Under the pieces are notes generated by a model that made no database searches, was not told the DNA's origin, and saw only the letters and a list, made by a program, of their open reading frames with translations. The position numbers and the translations under genes were made by a program. From Membranipora membranacea (Eukaryota > Bryozoa > Gymnolaemata > Cheilostomatida > Membraniporidae), in the NCBI GenBank assembly GCA_914767715.1, contig OU612067.1:33826162-33890161 (forward strand): a DNA stretch of 64,000 nt, written 5' to 3'. Of this stretch, positions 47,503 through 62,500 are shown one piece after another (positions within the stretch are counted from its first letter, which is position 1; the number at the start of each line of letters is the position of its first letter).

Positions 47503-50500
47503 ATGATGCCATATCATACAATAATCCATATTCTATATCTCCTCTCATATGTGAATCAAGGTACGTTCTCGGTTGTCAGCGCTTACAAAGTGCATTGGAC
47601 TTGTGACTTTAAGCAGGTCTTTCTGAACTCATACCATAATGTGCACACATAACTCTTGCCAATTTTATATTCTTACGTTATCATTTGTGGGCCAAAAACT
47701 ACTTTCTACTATTCTCACACCTTATTTAACATTGACATTCATATTTACATACAATCAACGAGAAAATGTAATACATTTTGGTATATCATCTTCAGCAAGG
47801 ATCTTGTTATTTTTAGGGTTTACATATGGTATTGCAAACAATGGGACTGCCACTTCTAGCTCGATTCACAGCAGTATTGGTGGTGTTGATAAACCTATAG
47901 ACAATGTGCGACTCCAATCAACAGACACTGAATTCTTCAGATCTGAGGATAGAATTGATCAATGGTGGAGAGTTGATTTAGGAGAGCCGTACTACATCTT
48001 TGTTTTTACAGTGTACAGGCAGACAGGAGCTAACAAGTATAGTGAGTTTACAGAATTGAAAAATATTAACATAGTATGTATGTAGACACCCAGTAAACAA
48101 CCATACAGGCGCTTAGGTTACTCAAATATTATTTTCCCAATGTTGACTAAGCTTCACTTGAGTCCAACATGTATCCAATCTTAGAATTTAAACTCAAACT
48201 CATTCTCGAAGAATTGAGTGTTAAACTCTCTAGTCAATAAAGATGTGGTTCTTAAATTCACCATTCTCTCTAAGCAGCTGTATTTTATATCCATCACCTT
48301 CATGTACTTATGTGGCTAGTGATATCAGCTGTAATTGGCCCTTAAAAACTCTGTCTCGACCAACAGAAAACATCTTAACTGTGTTATCGGGTCTAGGAAA
48401 GCAAAAAACAACCACTGTTCATATCAAACCTTTGTCATTACCATGAACAAAAAAAGTAAATTTTTTTGCACAAGGATATTATTGATTGATTTAACCTAAC
48501 TTAAAGTGTGAAAATCTAGGGTCTAGGAGGGTCTACAGTATTTTATCTCCCCTGGCGCGGATTCACATTTAAAGGATAAATTACTTACAGTATAACAGTA
48601 AGCCTAGCCCGGGCTTACCTAGGACAGTTGCAATGCTGCTCTACTTACACTAAACATTATCAAAAAACAGTGCTGGACGACGGTAGCGTAGTCAAAGATA
48701 TTTTATTGTTAACCCGTAACAGGGGAGATAACATACTGTGGAGTGTAGACCCTGCTAGACCCTAGATTTCCGCACCTTGAATTAGGTTAAATCATTCAAT
48801 AATTTCCTTGTGTGAAAAAATTTACTTTTTTATTCATTGCGATGGCAAGGCTTTGATATGAACAGTGTTTGTTTTTTTGCTTTCCTACACACTTTAAAAG
48901 AGTACAGCAGAATACCAAAGTTCCCTGGTTCAAAAATGCCAATATCTCTACTTATTTTTTCCACTCATTTCGACAGTAGTATGATCACTTTCTATTCCTA
49001 TGGGTGCACAATTTGGTAACACCTTATGGTAAATAAACGCATGATGAGATGACTGGAATTAGGCTTGGTATTGCTTAGAATCACAGAGTGCTTCACTTGA
49101 TGGTAAAGATTTTTCATTTATTCACCCGTTGCTGGGTAGATTTTGATCAGATTAAAAAGTGTGCTGACATGCGTTAGATCACTGTGAAAAAATGAATGTA
49201 TTGTGTATAGTATATTGTTGTTTCAGGGGCAATGTGTAGGGTGTAGATACAAAGTAGAGTTCCTATTATGATGACATCATTTTTTATCATGACAGCTTAG
49301 CTCATACTCTTCCAGTTGCTCGGAAGGCTTAAAATGGAAAGTTCCTAATTGGATGAAAATTTGAGAGCAATACTCTCTGTTAATTAAATTCAGTAAACAC
49401 CATTCATTATTATCATCATCTTTAGAGGACAGATTTAAACAATTGAGCTTGCTCGGACGGCTTGGAGCAAATAATCCCAAAGATCCCCAACCCGAACAGG
49501 ATAGCTGGAAAACATTACACTCTGCTGATCAGACTGAACTTGATTATGTAGAGTACAACCCAGTGAACAATAGGCAGGAACCTCGAGCATACCGACGCTT
49601 AGCAGTGTACAGTACAAATCCTCTAGGAATTGTCATCAGTGAAGTCAGAGTTCTCGGCATACGTAAGTTTATAAAATAAAAGCTACACTCTGCTGACCAC
49701 ACTATAATCGGGCAATTGTAATACCTTGCTTTTGGTATCCGCTCTTCTAACAAAAATGTTTTTGATCATGCTCAATCTGTGCAGCAAATACTACCATACC
49801 GGACAAAATGTGATTGTATACCTTTCAAAGGATAATCAAAGTGTAAAAAATCAGCCTTCCTATATCCTATCATGAACCATCGATGAATGAACTGTAACCT
49901 CTCACTTTTGTCACCAATTCCTACAGGGCTCCCTGAATTCAAAGCTACTAACCTCCGAATAAACTCTACATATACAGAACAATCAACCTTCTGTGTGACC
50001 TGCCAATGGGACCCTCCATTATCTAACTTTACAGCAGTATCCAATATATTGTCAAAATATCAGGTATGTTGGAGTGATGACAGGACTGAGGAAGTGATTT
50101 ATTTCATTATGTTCATGTGTAAGAGCTGTGCAAGCAAAACTCAAACATCCATAATCTCATGGATAATAAATCATAGTATTTATAATGCACACAATCTCTT
50201 CGTGTATAGGAATGATACAACTTTAACCAGGTTTAAAAAATTTGAAAAAAGAATCTTAGGACTCAAAATGGGCAGAGAAATCTGGCAGTGATTAGCGTTA
50301 GAGTATACTTAATAGGGTGTTATAAAGTCAAAACGAGATTACAGTATGTAATAATGGAGTACTCACCATTGTTATAATAAGCATCAGCATAAGTTCCTGC
50401 TTTGTGAAGAATAGTGTGTGGGACCAAAATAATAAAACTGTGCACCGCATTCCAGCCAGTAACCTCAGCCTAGCCCTTAGAAATCGAGTAGTACAGAGCC

Positions 50501-53500
50501 TGATAGGTAGCATGTAATGGAGATTCCAGATCTGACAGCCATTAGGATCTCAACTCATTTCTTGTTCATCAACTTTACCACATATGGAATGACACAACGT
50601 TGCAACAATAGCTAACATAGTTCGCAAATTAAACCTCCCAAGACAAATTTAGAAGGTGTTGCACCGTTTTTGTTATTAAGGTAATGTCAAAGACCAATCC
50701 GCATATCAACATATCATATACCGTTGTGTCATTTTAGGGAGGAAATGAGGCAGAAAACGCTCTTTTGTCGATGCAGATTGAGCAGTCAAATTAATTGCAA
50801 GAAATTTCAAATCAGGTGGAATGTATACTTAGAGATTGGCGTTCATCGAAAAATTTGATTTTCTTTCATATATGACTAGTGTAAATTGACTCGAATCAAA
50901 ATTAATTAAAATTCTCTCTTAGAGTACTCTTCAAATGTCATACACATTGACTTTCAAAAAATTAGCTTGCATATTGCAGTGACAGTAGACTCTCGAATGC
51001 GGCTAATATTTTTGCCACCTTTGCATAACGCCAAACATGCTGTCCAAATAACCATTATTGTGGCCAAACAAAGTTTTTTTGAAAGTTCTCACTTACGAAG
51101 CCGCTTTCATTAACAATGGTGCACACAGGAAATGCCAACATAATTTTTCATTGGATCTTCATTTTTCTTGAATTTAATGCAAAAGAATGCCAACAAACAG
51201 CTATTTTTAGGGACTTTTGAGGTGTTTTTTGGCATTCTTTTGCGTTAAATTCAAGAAAAATGAAGATGCAATGAAAAATTATGTTGACACTTCTTGTGTG
51301 CACCATGGGTAATGAAAGCGGCTTTGTATGTGAGAACTTTCCAAAAAACTTTGTTTGGCCACAATAATGGTTATTTGGACAGCATGTTCGGCGTTATGCA
51401 AAGGTGGCAAAAATATTAGCCGCATTCGAGAATCTACTGTCACTGCAATATGCAAGCTAATTTTTTGAAAGTCAATGTGTATGACATTTGAAGAGTACTC
51501 TAAGAGAAAATCATAATTAATTTTGATTCGAGCCTATGACATGTTGTGAATTTATGATTGAAATTTCACTTATTTTCACGGCTTCACAAAAAAATGCGTT
51601 ATATGGCGTGACGTAAAAAGTCAATTTAGACTAGTCATATATCAGAGAAATCAAATTTTATGATGAATGCAATCTCTAAGTATACATTCCACATGTTTTG
51701 AAATTTTTTGCGATTAATTTGACTCCTCCATCTGCATTGACAAAAACAGCGGTTTTTGCCTCATTTCCTCCCTAAAATGACACAAAATCAAGTCTTTGTT
51801 CAGGTATTCATTTTCAGTAGCTCGGCAGCTTTCCAACGGTATAAGATACGTTGATATTCGGATCGGTCTTTGACATTACCTTAAAGAGTTTAATGGATTG
51901 TACACTGAATATCCTCTCCATAAATCCTGTGTTTCATATTTACTTGTTATTACTCGCCATTGCAGCCGTACTGTCCATTCATATTTTTAGAACCTTCTCT
52001 GAAATTACTTTATTCCTTACTAATTTCCTTGGACTCTTAAATATGAAAGGACAAACTTCCCCCGTTTAGATTCCTTATTCTTTTGGTCACTACGTGCCCA
52101 ATTTCTCAATTGTAGAGTGATTGACTGAACGGGTTTTGTCATGGTATGTTATTGATAATGGGCTGAAGCTGAGTCAGCAAAGTTTTGAATAAACAACAGG
52201 TCAATTTCATATAATCTCTCCATCATGTTCAGTAATGAGGCTGAAGGGTGGGAGAGTTTGACTACAGTTGAACTCAATCAGTTGTCTCAGAAATAAGATA
52301 ATGTTACTGTATATGACCTTGTTCACAAAAAAAGTATAATATATTTTTTTTAACGTCAAAAGGCCATATATGACAGCATTGTAAGTTGTTTGGAGTCCAA
52401 GCTGTTCATATGCTAAAGGTTCCGGACAATTAAGTAATCAAACATATATAATATCAAGGATCTTGCTATGTGATTAGTATCTCAGAGATTGATTTTCACA
52501 AAAAATAATCTTTACCTGATTCACATCATGTTCATTGTTGTTTGAGGAGCCTGTTGTGATATCTGCGGTTTGCCTCTGGATTTATTGCCAACCAAGTTTT
52601 TCATGCATGCTATATGCAAACGAATCCATTGTGTTATTAGGATTGCCGGAATGATTCGAAAACACAGCAATTCACCTTAAAGACTGGTGACCTTATACTT
52701 GTAGTGCATTTTGATGTTTCAAGATCATTTAAAAATATACAAGACTAGTTAAATCACATGAACTGATTTAATATGGTCACAAGCCTTCGATACTTTTTGA
52801 ACATTGTATTTACTAGATGTATCTAAATGTGTACTGATTTCTAGGCTACTTTCAACAATCAATGGCAGACTCTCGGTCAGAATAGGAGTATGTCAAACTG
52901 CAGTATCCCATTCTCTACACTAGTGTCATGCAAAGTCAGAGTACCACGACCACTTTACATCTACCAAACCAACACATCTACAACAAATATAACAACAGCA
53001 TGCACAGGTAAAAATATTTATGACCAGATAATGTGCTACATAACTGCTAAATCATTTGTTCGCACAGGTAAACGAACTGTCAGAAAACCATAAATATTAG
53101 GTATAAAAAGCATCAGAGAGTTACACTCATGAAAGGCAACATACTTTTAAAAAGATATCAAGGTTTTCTTAGAATCTTTTATTTTCATCCAATGATGATC
53201 TACTTGACCTTGCAACAGTTCATGCTTGATTCGTTCATCTGATTGACAGCCCCAGCCAATGTGATCGTACAACCGAATCCAGAGGAGATAGTTAATCAGG
53301 GACAACTCAAGCTGCAGTACAAGATTGATTGGGAGGTTTGTTATAAAATTAAATATTATTGATCAATAATCGAGATTATGAAAAAAAAATATCAACCATT
53401 GGTGTAAGACAAATAATAACAAGAATGAATCTAGCAACTTCTCCAATACAAGATTAAAGGTTTAATCCCTATGGACTAGGTAGCACGGTATGGCATGTGT

Positions 53501-56500
53501 CACATCGTACTCTCTCTCTCTTTCTCCTTACTTGGGTCTACCATGTGAATAACTTTCAGCAGTAGAATTCTGATATTGGAAATGCTGTGGCTCTCAATCT
53601 TGTACATATTGACCTTAGTCGGCATTGGAAATCAGTGGGTTGAAGGACTCAGCTTTGTTCCTGCCATACAAATGGACGAAATCATCAATTTACATCAAAT
53701 GAGATTTTTAGAATTTTTAAGTAGATAACCACTTAATATCAGTTTTTGAGAAAATACGCTCAGCTTACAGACAGGAAAACTCTGTTTAGGCCCCAGCTAA
53801 CCCGGCTTGCACAGAATTCAAGGAATATGCCATAGAAATTTCCAGAGGTACAACAAATGCAGAGATATCTTCTGATGTATCAAATATCAAAATAGATACA
53901 GACTGGGGACAGCTTCTCTCAGTGAAGATATGGACAGTGAATAGTGATGGTGTAAGATCACCTACTGTAGCTAGCATTTCTACAACTACTATCTCAACAG
54001 GTTAGTAAGATACACTGACAAGTTTATACCGCAAACAACATATAATGTATAGTATAGGTATGTATATTGTATTGTATCATTGGTGATTAAATCATTTTTT
54101 GGTTGAGAGCACTGTTGTAAAAACAAAGGATATGAAATAAAATTTAAACTGACTTTAATAATCCATTCGAAAAAGTGCAGCTTGTATTGTATTGTATTTT
54201 TATGAAACATACACTATCATAACAGTGATGATAAAAATCGCATGCTGGTGATAGCTCTCAGTTTAGGTCTCATACATAAAGCTGTTGTTATAAAAAGTCA
54301 TAAAATAGTTGCAAAAAGCTGCTGTTTGTTTGGCAACGTTTTGGGCTGAATCTGTAAGCATTTGGAGAGGATATCATTGGGGTTTAGTTGAAGACAATCC
54401 TGTGATGTCACAGGTGGCATTCATCATCTAAAATGGTACTAGAATGTTTACAACAAAGAGAGAAACTAAAATCATTTAGCTGATGTAATTGTAAAGCTAT
54501 ACATCGCTCCTCATTCTCGAATGCAGGGAGGATAACCCTTAAGGCTGATCTCTGTATACTTTCAAGTCTAGCCTCGCTTGCATCAGAGAGAAAGGTGCAA
54601 AATGCTGGCATAGCATAGCATAAAATTGATCTAATATTAGTTATATAAAAAATCTTCAGATCCATTTCATTGAGACCAATTGATTTAAAGGGCAACCAAG
54701 GTTTCGCAGCAATGCATTAATGGGTAGGAAATAATGTGCTGGGTAGCATCAGCTTTGTGCATTACGCGATGCAAAACTCAAAGTGGTTGCTGACTCTAAG
54801 CTGGGTAACACTTCAGTTTAGGGGAGGTTCCAAGACTTTGCTGTAATAATTATAGAGCACAGGCTAAATAATAACAGGAACAGGAAACTGCTATGTGGTA
54901 TTCTCTTTTAGCTGAGTTTGAGTGCCTGATGGAAGAAATGTTTCACAAGAATTCTGGCTGAATATTCATCCGAATTATATTTTGTCTTTTTCTCCATGCA
55001 GAAGGTGCAATCTGCTATTAATCATTGGCCATCAATGAGAAGTTGTTTGAAACCTTGGTTGCCCTCTAAGTTTACGCATGAGAAAAAGACAAGCCTGGCA
55101 CTGAGAGACTAGGTGAGCAATGTGCTTGTTAAACCTGAGCTTTTGGTCGACATAAATTCCTAAAATCTTTACACAAGGTTGGGGTAGTAGGAGACTTTCA
55201 TTTAAATTTACTGCATGAGAAAAATTAGCATGGGTAGATAGTGATCATTGAATTTTCCTCAGACCACCGTTGTGTGGCTTCGATTGCTGGTAAAATAGGA
55301 CTATAATTGTTTGCATCAGATACAGCTGTATAAAAAGACGTGTCGTCAGCATATTCGACATGAGAAAAATTAGGGACTTTAAGATCATTATAGTAGATGA
55401 GCCAAAGTATCGGGCCCAGTCCAGTGCATTGTGGTGTTCCAACGATCGATGGTATATAGCTTGATGACTGGGCGAGGCCATATCTTACAGTCTGAAGTCG
55501 GTCTTGCAGGAAATCAGCAACCAGAGCAGTGATGTTCTTGTTAAAACAGTGACCCCCTCATCTTGTTGACTGGGGGATTAGGCTGGAGTCTGTCAAAACA
55601 TTTTCCACCCCTGCTAGTTGGAAAAATTTTGTTTTCGCTTTGTCCAGGTTTTCACTTAAGTCACCTAGAAGCTGTATTAATGCGGCCACAGTTCCAATCT
55701 CGGGTTTATAAGCATATTGGTTAGAGTCTACTATTTCTGAGAGTTTACTTTTCATTTTGTTTTAAATTACATCCTCCGATAGCTTGCCAAGATGGAACAG
55801 CAAGGAGATGGGACGATAGTCCTTATACTGAGTAGGCAAGGGAATTTAGGAACAGGTTTTATCTGTGGACATTTCCATTTACATGGAAATTCTAATGTTG
55901 TTGGCATGGTGTTTATAATGTCCTTTAAGGGTACAGAGATATCTTCTGAGCCCTTGGCGGATACCCAGGTAGGAAAGTCTTCGAGAATGGTCGAGAAGTG
56001 TAGCATTTGTATGGCAGTGGTTAGTCTCCGGTGATTCAGTCTTATCTCCACCAACACTAGTATAGTACAAGTTAGGGTGGTCAGCAATATTGGTAGACCA
56101 TCAATGATGGGTGTAGTCGCTGATGCTGAGGGTTGTCCGGGCTTGGTAATGGAATTTAGCGTATCAGACCATTGTTTGGTATTCTTGATGTTGTTCAGTC
56201 TCTTTTGAACATAATCTCGTTTAGCCGCTCTGACAGATTTTAGTACCTATGATCTAGGGCTACACCAGATACATTTATTTTCTTCTGATGCTTTGTCTCT
56301 TCGTTGCATTGATAGATTGATTGATTTCATTCTATCACTAACACTATACGGTGTTGCGAAAAATAGATTGCAGTACTTTGCTAATATTGGGAGAAAACCT
56401 TGCATATGCTGACTTAAATAATGCACCTAGAAAGTAAGGAATGATAGTTATAAAAACTCATTCGGCTTTATGCTCATGGGTCTCAGGAAGCTATCTCTTC

Positions 56501-59500
56501 CCCAGGAGCTTCGGTATTTGGTATGACGGTAGCGACCCGAAAGACATTATTCAAGAAAATTGTTTATAAAGTGGTCGCAATCATAGAACATCTGTAACAT
56601 CAGTGTTTTGGTTCGCTTTTGTATAAAATTGTCCATGCTGTCTATGTCTTCTAACCCTAGTCTCAAGGCTCATTTAACTACATCACTAATGTCTTTCCTA
56701 CTTCTAGAAAAAAAGGCTAGTATACAATATGGGGAGACAGTACATGAGCAGGGATAACACAAAACTTTCAAATAGCATACAGGCCAGTGGTTTAGTACTT
56801 AGGTAAAGAAAAGTCCGTACAATATACATTCTTTGATTGGCTTTGGTTACAATATTCTCTATGTGGTCTTCAAAGCGCAGTCTGTCGTCTACTTCTACAC
56901 CTAGATATTTTGCACTACTACAAAAGCTTATCTCTGTGTCATTTAATATCAATGGTTCACTGTCTGGTTTATCTTGTTTTGTAGAAAATAGCATTTCTTT
57001 AGTTTTAGAAGGATTTAAAAGAAGCTCTAAATCAGTGCATTGTTGGGCTATCCTGTTTATCTCAGAAAAGTAATTACATAAAACTTGGTTGACTCCAATA
57101 AATCCTATCACACAGGTGTCATCAGCATATTTTAAAATAGTTACGTCGCTCATGCTAGATCTAATCTTATCAGTATAAATAGAAAACAAAAGTGGACTTA
57201 GTACTGAGCCTTGGGTGTGCCAGTGTTGGTAGTAATTGGCTTAGACAGCATGGCATCTTGGGTAGATCTCGATGGTCTATAGGCATAGTGATGTTGGTCG
57301 ATGGTTGTGTGCTGGATAATATAGTTCTTTATTACTTTTCTCCATGACTTTACAGAGGCAGCTGGTCAGTGCGATGGGTCTATAGTCTTTTAGCTGAGAT
57401 GGGGTGTTGACTTTAGGTAGTGGTTTTATAATTGCTGATTTCCAAAGGGTTGGCATTGAATGTTTCTCTATTAATGACTGGAACAGTTTTGTAATGGGAG
57501 TAGTTAGTTGATTTGAGCATAGACATATCACTTGATGAGACCAGGAAGAGGACTGGTTATACAGTCTGGGCGGTCTGATCTTAGTCTCTCAGTTTTAAAG
57601 GACAATGGCGGTCTAAGATTTTATCTATTATTTGGTGGAGAGCTTCTACTTTGAAGTGAACTGTTGTGGCAGATAGAACAGCATCCCAAATTTGTTTGGC
57701 AAGGTCGAGTAATACTTGGGTTTTCCGATGTTTATGTACAATCCTCTTGGTTGATCTGATAAATTTAGGTGGCTTGATGGAGTGATTACTCTTATTGAAC
57801 ACACAGCGATGGTCATTTTTGCTTATAGGTGCTAGTTGTATCGCTGGCCGATACTCTGCTATATTGGTGAGTACTAAGTCAAGCTTGGCGTCACTTCTAG
57901 TGTTGAAATTAATGAGGTTTTCGATGCCATGCTGAGAGCATATGTCCTCAATAGGAAGACGATTAAAGTCGCCTGTAATTACAAATTTTGCAAGTTGGTG
58001 GTTCTTACACAAGGACACAGAGCCTTCTCAGGTCAGTTCTGTGTTTTGGTAAGGCCAGAGTCCTGAGCGGTATTTGAATAAAATCACAGGTGAATTGTTT
58101 AGATGAATTTGTTTTAGGTCGGTATTCGTAAAGTTCACTTATTGATTTGCATGTTTGTTTTTCGCAACTTAGTTTGAAGGCTTTACGGACCTGACGATTT
58201 GGATCCTTCAGATCGTCAGCGGTTAGGAAGTGATTGCCAGATGGCAAGAGATGACACTCTCAATGAATGCCTTGTAGGCTAGCCTGATGGTCTAGTTTTT
58301 ATAGTCTTCTCATAATATATAGACATTTGCTGATTTTATCTGTGATTCTCTCTGAGAATCAAATTTTGAGGTGACTATGGTGCTGAGGTATTTGTATTTC
58401 TCAGCTCTTTCAATGCTATTCTGTTTGATGGTGAGTGGGTCTGAGTTGGGGCCATGAATTTGTAAAGAACAATTCTTTCGTTTTGCTGGAATTGACCTCG
58501 ACTTGTATGTTGGAATTTCCCCTCTATTTATATTTTCTCGTATGTATCGTCAGCGTATTTTAGTATGGAGAATTTGGTTTGAGATGAATTCATTGTCTCA
58601 ACATACAGGGAAACCAGAATAGAGCACGCACTGGAGTTTCTGCTGGTGTTCATACATCGTCACCAGGATTTAGGGTTTGTGTTCTATGTGTGAGAAAGCC
58701 GGAAATCCAGGTAGTGATGTTAGAGTGGATGCTTTTATCTTTCAGGTTCTCAATATTGATGATAACAATGATGCTTTCAAGATGTTTGGATAGAATATCA
58801 ACAAGCATAATCAGGGATTTGTCAGTACCTCTGTTGCGTTTGTAAGGGAACTGGTTCTAACCGTTTAGATAACACAGATATTGCAAGGGCTATAGGCTGG
58901 TAGTTTTGGCACATGATACTTTTGGGATCAAAATAACAGCTGTGGTTTTCCAAATCTAAGGCACAGGTTGCAGTTCTTATACACAAATTAAATAGGTCAC
59001 AGATAATTTGAGACACAACATCAAAGGAAAAAGTAGTATAGTTATCATCAATCGTTGACCAAAGCCGCCAATTTTTCCCACATAATTTCCCCAGTGCCTG
59101 TAATCTTGGCGGTTTTGGTCTCACCAAAACTGCCACCTCTATGTTAACTTAGTCAATTTCTGAATTAAATGGCTTGTTTGGTCTGACCAAAACTGCCACA
59201 GTAGCTGCACATCCTACTTGTATTCTCTTGAGTTGCGGTTTTGATTAACCGAAACCGCGAATAAAGATATCTTTTTTCAGACAGGTGAGCACAACTCCCA
59301 CAATAAATAGACTGATCATGAGATATATACTATTCGTATTTTCCTTAAGACCCGAAACCTCGTCATACAATAGGCCTACATACATAGTCTTACCAACATT
59401 CATAGTAAGTACACAGATACTACATCATACATACATAATAATATACTAGTTTAGTATTACTATAATAATGATGTGATACCTGTCCTGCAGTTGACCTACA

Positions 59501-62500
59501 TGATGAGAGGCTGGATGACCACATCCATAGCTGTGGTTGGCTGATCCCATGTAATAACAGTCACATAATTGGCATTGACCATAGGAGCCATATGCACTAG
59601 CCATGTTTTTATTTCTATTGCAAGTTGAATTGCAAAGTACTAGCACTAATTTTGAGGAAATTACGAAAAGTATATGTCACATGATACGTCTATTTATGGT
59701 AGGAGTTGTGCTCACCTGTCTGAAATAAAAATTCCTTATTGGCCGTTTTGGTCGACCAAAACCACCACTCAAGGGAATACAAGAAGGATGTGCAGCTACT
59801 GTGGCGGTTCTGGTCAGACCAAACATGCCATTTAATTTAGAAATTGACTAAGACAACATAGAGGTTAATATTAAAAAGCGGGACACAGAACTGATTTTTA
59901 AAAACTGCTGAGCCTTGTCACATTGCTCAGGAAGAAATGAGTTCTTTGAAGTCTTTGAGTCTGTTTTCTTCCCTAAATGATTGAATAGATAAATAGGGAC
60001 GCCCTTTAAGAGTTGACGCCAAAAAATTTGGAAATAAGATGTTTTAAGTAAATACAGTAAGTTGCCAGAGAACAGCATGGTTTGCGGTAAAAACTTCTAA
60101 CCATTCGAAATTGGAGTGAACCACAAATTCGAAGCATGGGACCATAGTGATTGTAGTATCAGATCAAGGGGCCAAAACATAAAAGAGTGGCGAATCGGGA
60201 AATTCTGGCAATACAATCAAAATATTGCTTCGGCTTCGCTGTCGGAGCTTCGCCTGAATTTTCAACCAGTCAAACCCTTGCTCCTGTGATAGATTGTTCA
60301 AACCTACTCAAATATGTTTATTTCTCTTTGAAAAAGGTACGTTAAGACCTAGTGTAAAGACGGAAAGAAAGACTGAAAGAACTCAAATCTTAGGATCACC
60401 TACTAAATATTTGGCAAGAACAATTTTTTAAATCGAAGACAGGTGTTAAAGGCCCAGTCATAGCAAGCAATAACCCGGCCATATCAAATTCAAATGGGGT
60501 TAGCATCATTCAGATTTCCCCTGCGTTTTTGGAACCTATTTTTGGGCTCTATTGGTCAATATTGACGTTTATGATTTATGGTTTAAGAGGTTGCCTATAT
60601 ACCGTTGATCTTATATATTACACTTGACCACTTGAGAAAGCTATCAAGTGATTTTCATGCAGAACCCGAATGCAACATCGACCGGCTATTAGAGGCAGAG
60701 AGCAAGGCCAGTCATTAAACTAATCAGCCAATGGTACTGCTTGTCACCAGAAAATCTCTGTGCACCCCCTCATTTGTTAGCATCTTTTATGACGATAACC
60801 AAACGAACAAAAACCAGTTGTTTGGACCTCTTGAACTTCTGTGTGTAGAAATGCTTATATGCACTGATATATACTCATATATATATATATATATATACTA
60901 TTTCATATCAATGTCTGGTTGGACTCACCTCTAACTCGAGGGTCATAAGCACAATATCATGATAGTCACACATTGTTGGATGTATAGTGAACAATAGAGG
61001 CTAAGCACAAATCAAAGCAGCGAGCCAGCATCAACATTCAACTAGCATTTTGTCCACCTTCGTTTGAGACAGTTTATCTGAACACGAATATATAAACTGA
61101 TCGAATGCCGCACACAAACAAATTGTAAGCAAAAAAAATCACTCCATCATCATAGGTTTATGTTAAAAGGTTATCTAGTATCACATTTAAGTGTATCTGG
61201 TTATAGAATAACACCTCTAATTTCTTGAGGGACATGAATTAATTCACCTCTCAGGAGGTTTTCACCTCATATTTGTGTGCGTCTCAAAATATGATTTAAA
61301 TGATACATCAATCATGATAGTTTTCTCTATATCTTGGGTGACACCATATATATACCACAACATTATCCACCTCATATCATCTCAAAACTAAGCGCCCTTT
61401 GGGTAGATCATATTCCAACCAGCCATACTTAGGCCTAAATGATGAAACCAAATGCCAAACGAATACTGGCATGAAAACAATAAATTCTCTGAATTGATCA
61501 TGGTGATACATCTCACAAAATGGAGACTAATAGTTATTATCTCCAATACAGTAACGGTACATTCATTAATGACTCCTATTGGCAGGTGCCAGCAAAAGCA
61601 GTCATAACATACAAAAAGTACTCACCAGAGTGACTCTTGACAAATATGTCTGTTAATGCTATATCGATATCAATATCATGATAGTCGAACAACAGCTGAT
61701 TCATGTGTATCCTCAGTAAATGACAGTTGAGTTGAGCTCAATCATTCATTGACATATTTTTATGAAAACATTTCACTCAATTGCGTTTAGTGCAGTATCA
61801 GGCTTTAGTATCTTGATCCGCACCAGCCGGTGGTCTGTGAATGTTGTTGTCCCGCTATGAGATCTGGAAATGCGCACCAGCTCTTTACATGACATCCTGA
61901 TCAGAATATAGTCTATCTGATTCCTAAAAGGGTTGTGACGAATAGTGCCATCTGCACTTTTTCAGTGTCTATATGGGCTTTCCCAGGTGGTTCTATGTCT
62001 CAATGGGTGGACAAACAACGTGTTGGAGAGGACCATTTCATGCTGTACTGAACATTCTAGCAGTTCCTTCCCGTTTAAATTCAGTTTTCCTTTCCCGAAT
62101 TTGCCCATAGCCATCTTGTATTTGCGATGTCCAGACCCTGTTTTAGCATTAAAGTCTCCTAGACCTATAAGGATAGCTCTTTCGCAAAGCCTGTTCACTA
62201 ATCATGATAGTTCGGAGTAGAATTCTTCCCTCACATCTGGTCTTTTCTCGCATTCAGGTAGGATTGGTGCATAGCATTGATAACATAAATGGGTCTCTTC
62301 AGTTTTTCTGATTCTTTCATTGTGATCTTCATCAGACATAGCCTGTTTGAGACTGGTGTGAAAGTACATATGGTGCCTTCTTTCACTATGAGTGCAACGC
62401 CTGCTTTGTTGTTTACATGTGATCCGAATGGTGTACTATATACGATTTCTTACCATCGGATGTGCTTATTACTTCAGTGTCAGTTTGTCTACAGTGAGTT

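Noticed and set aside
47639-48085. 148-codon ORF as the real first exon of the F5/8C gene
   Set aside because: It reads through a good acceptor (TTTTTAG at 47816) and past a good donor at 48042; the spliced model with the upstream signal-peptide exon fits the domain better. The exon 1 choice remains the weakest part of that model.
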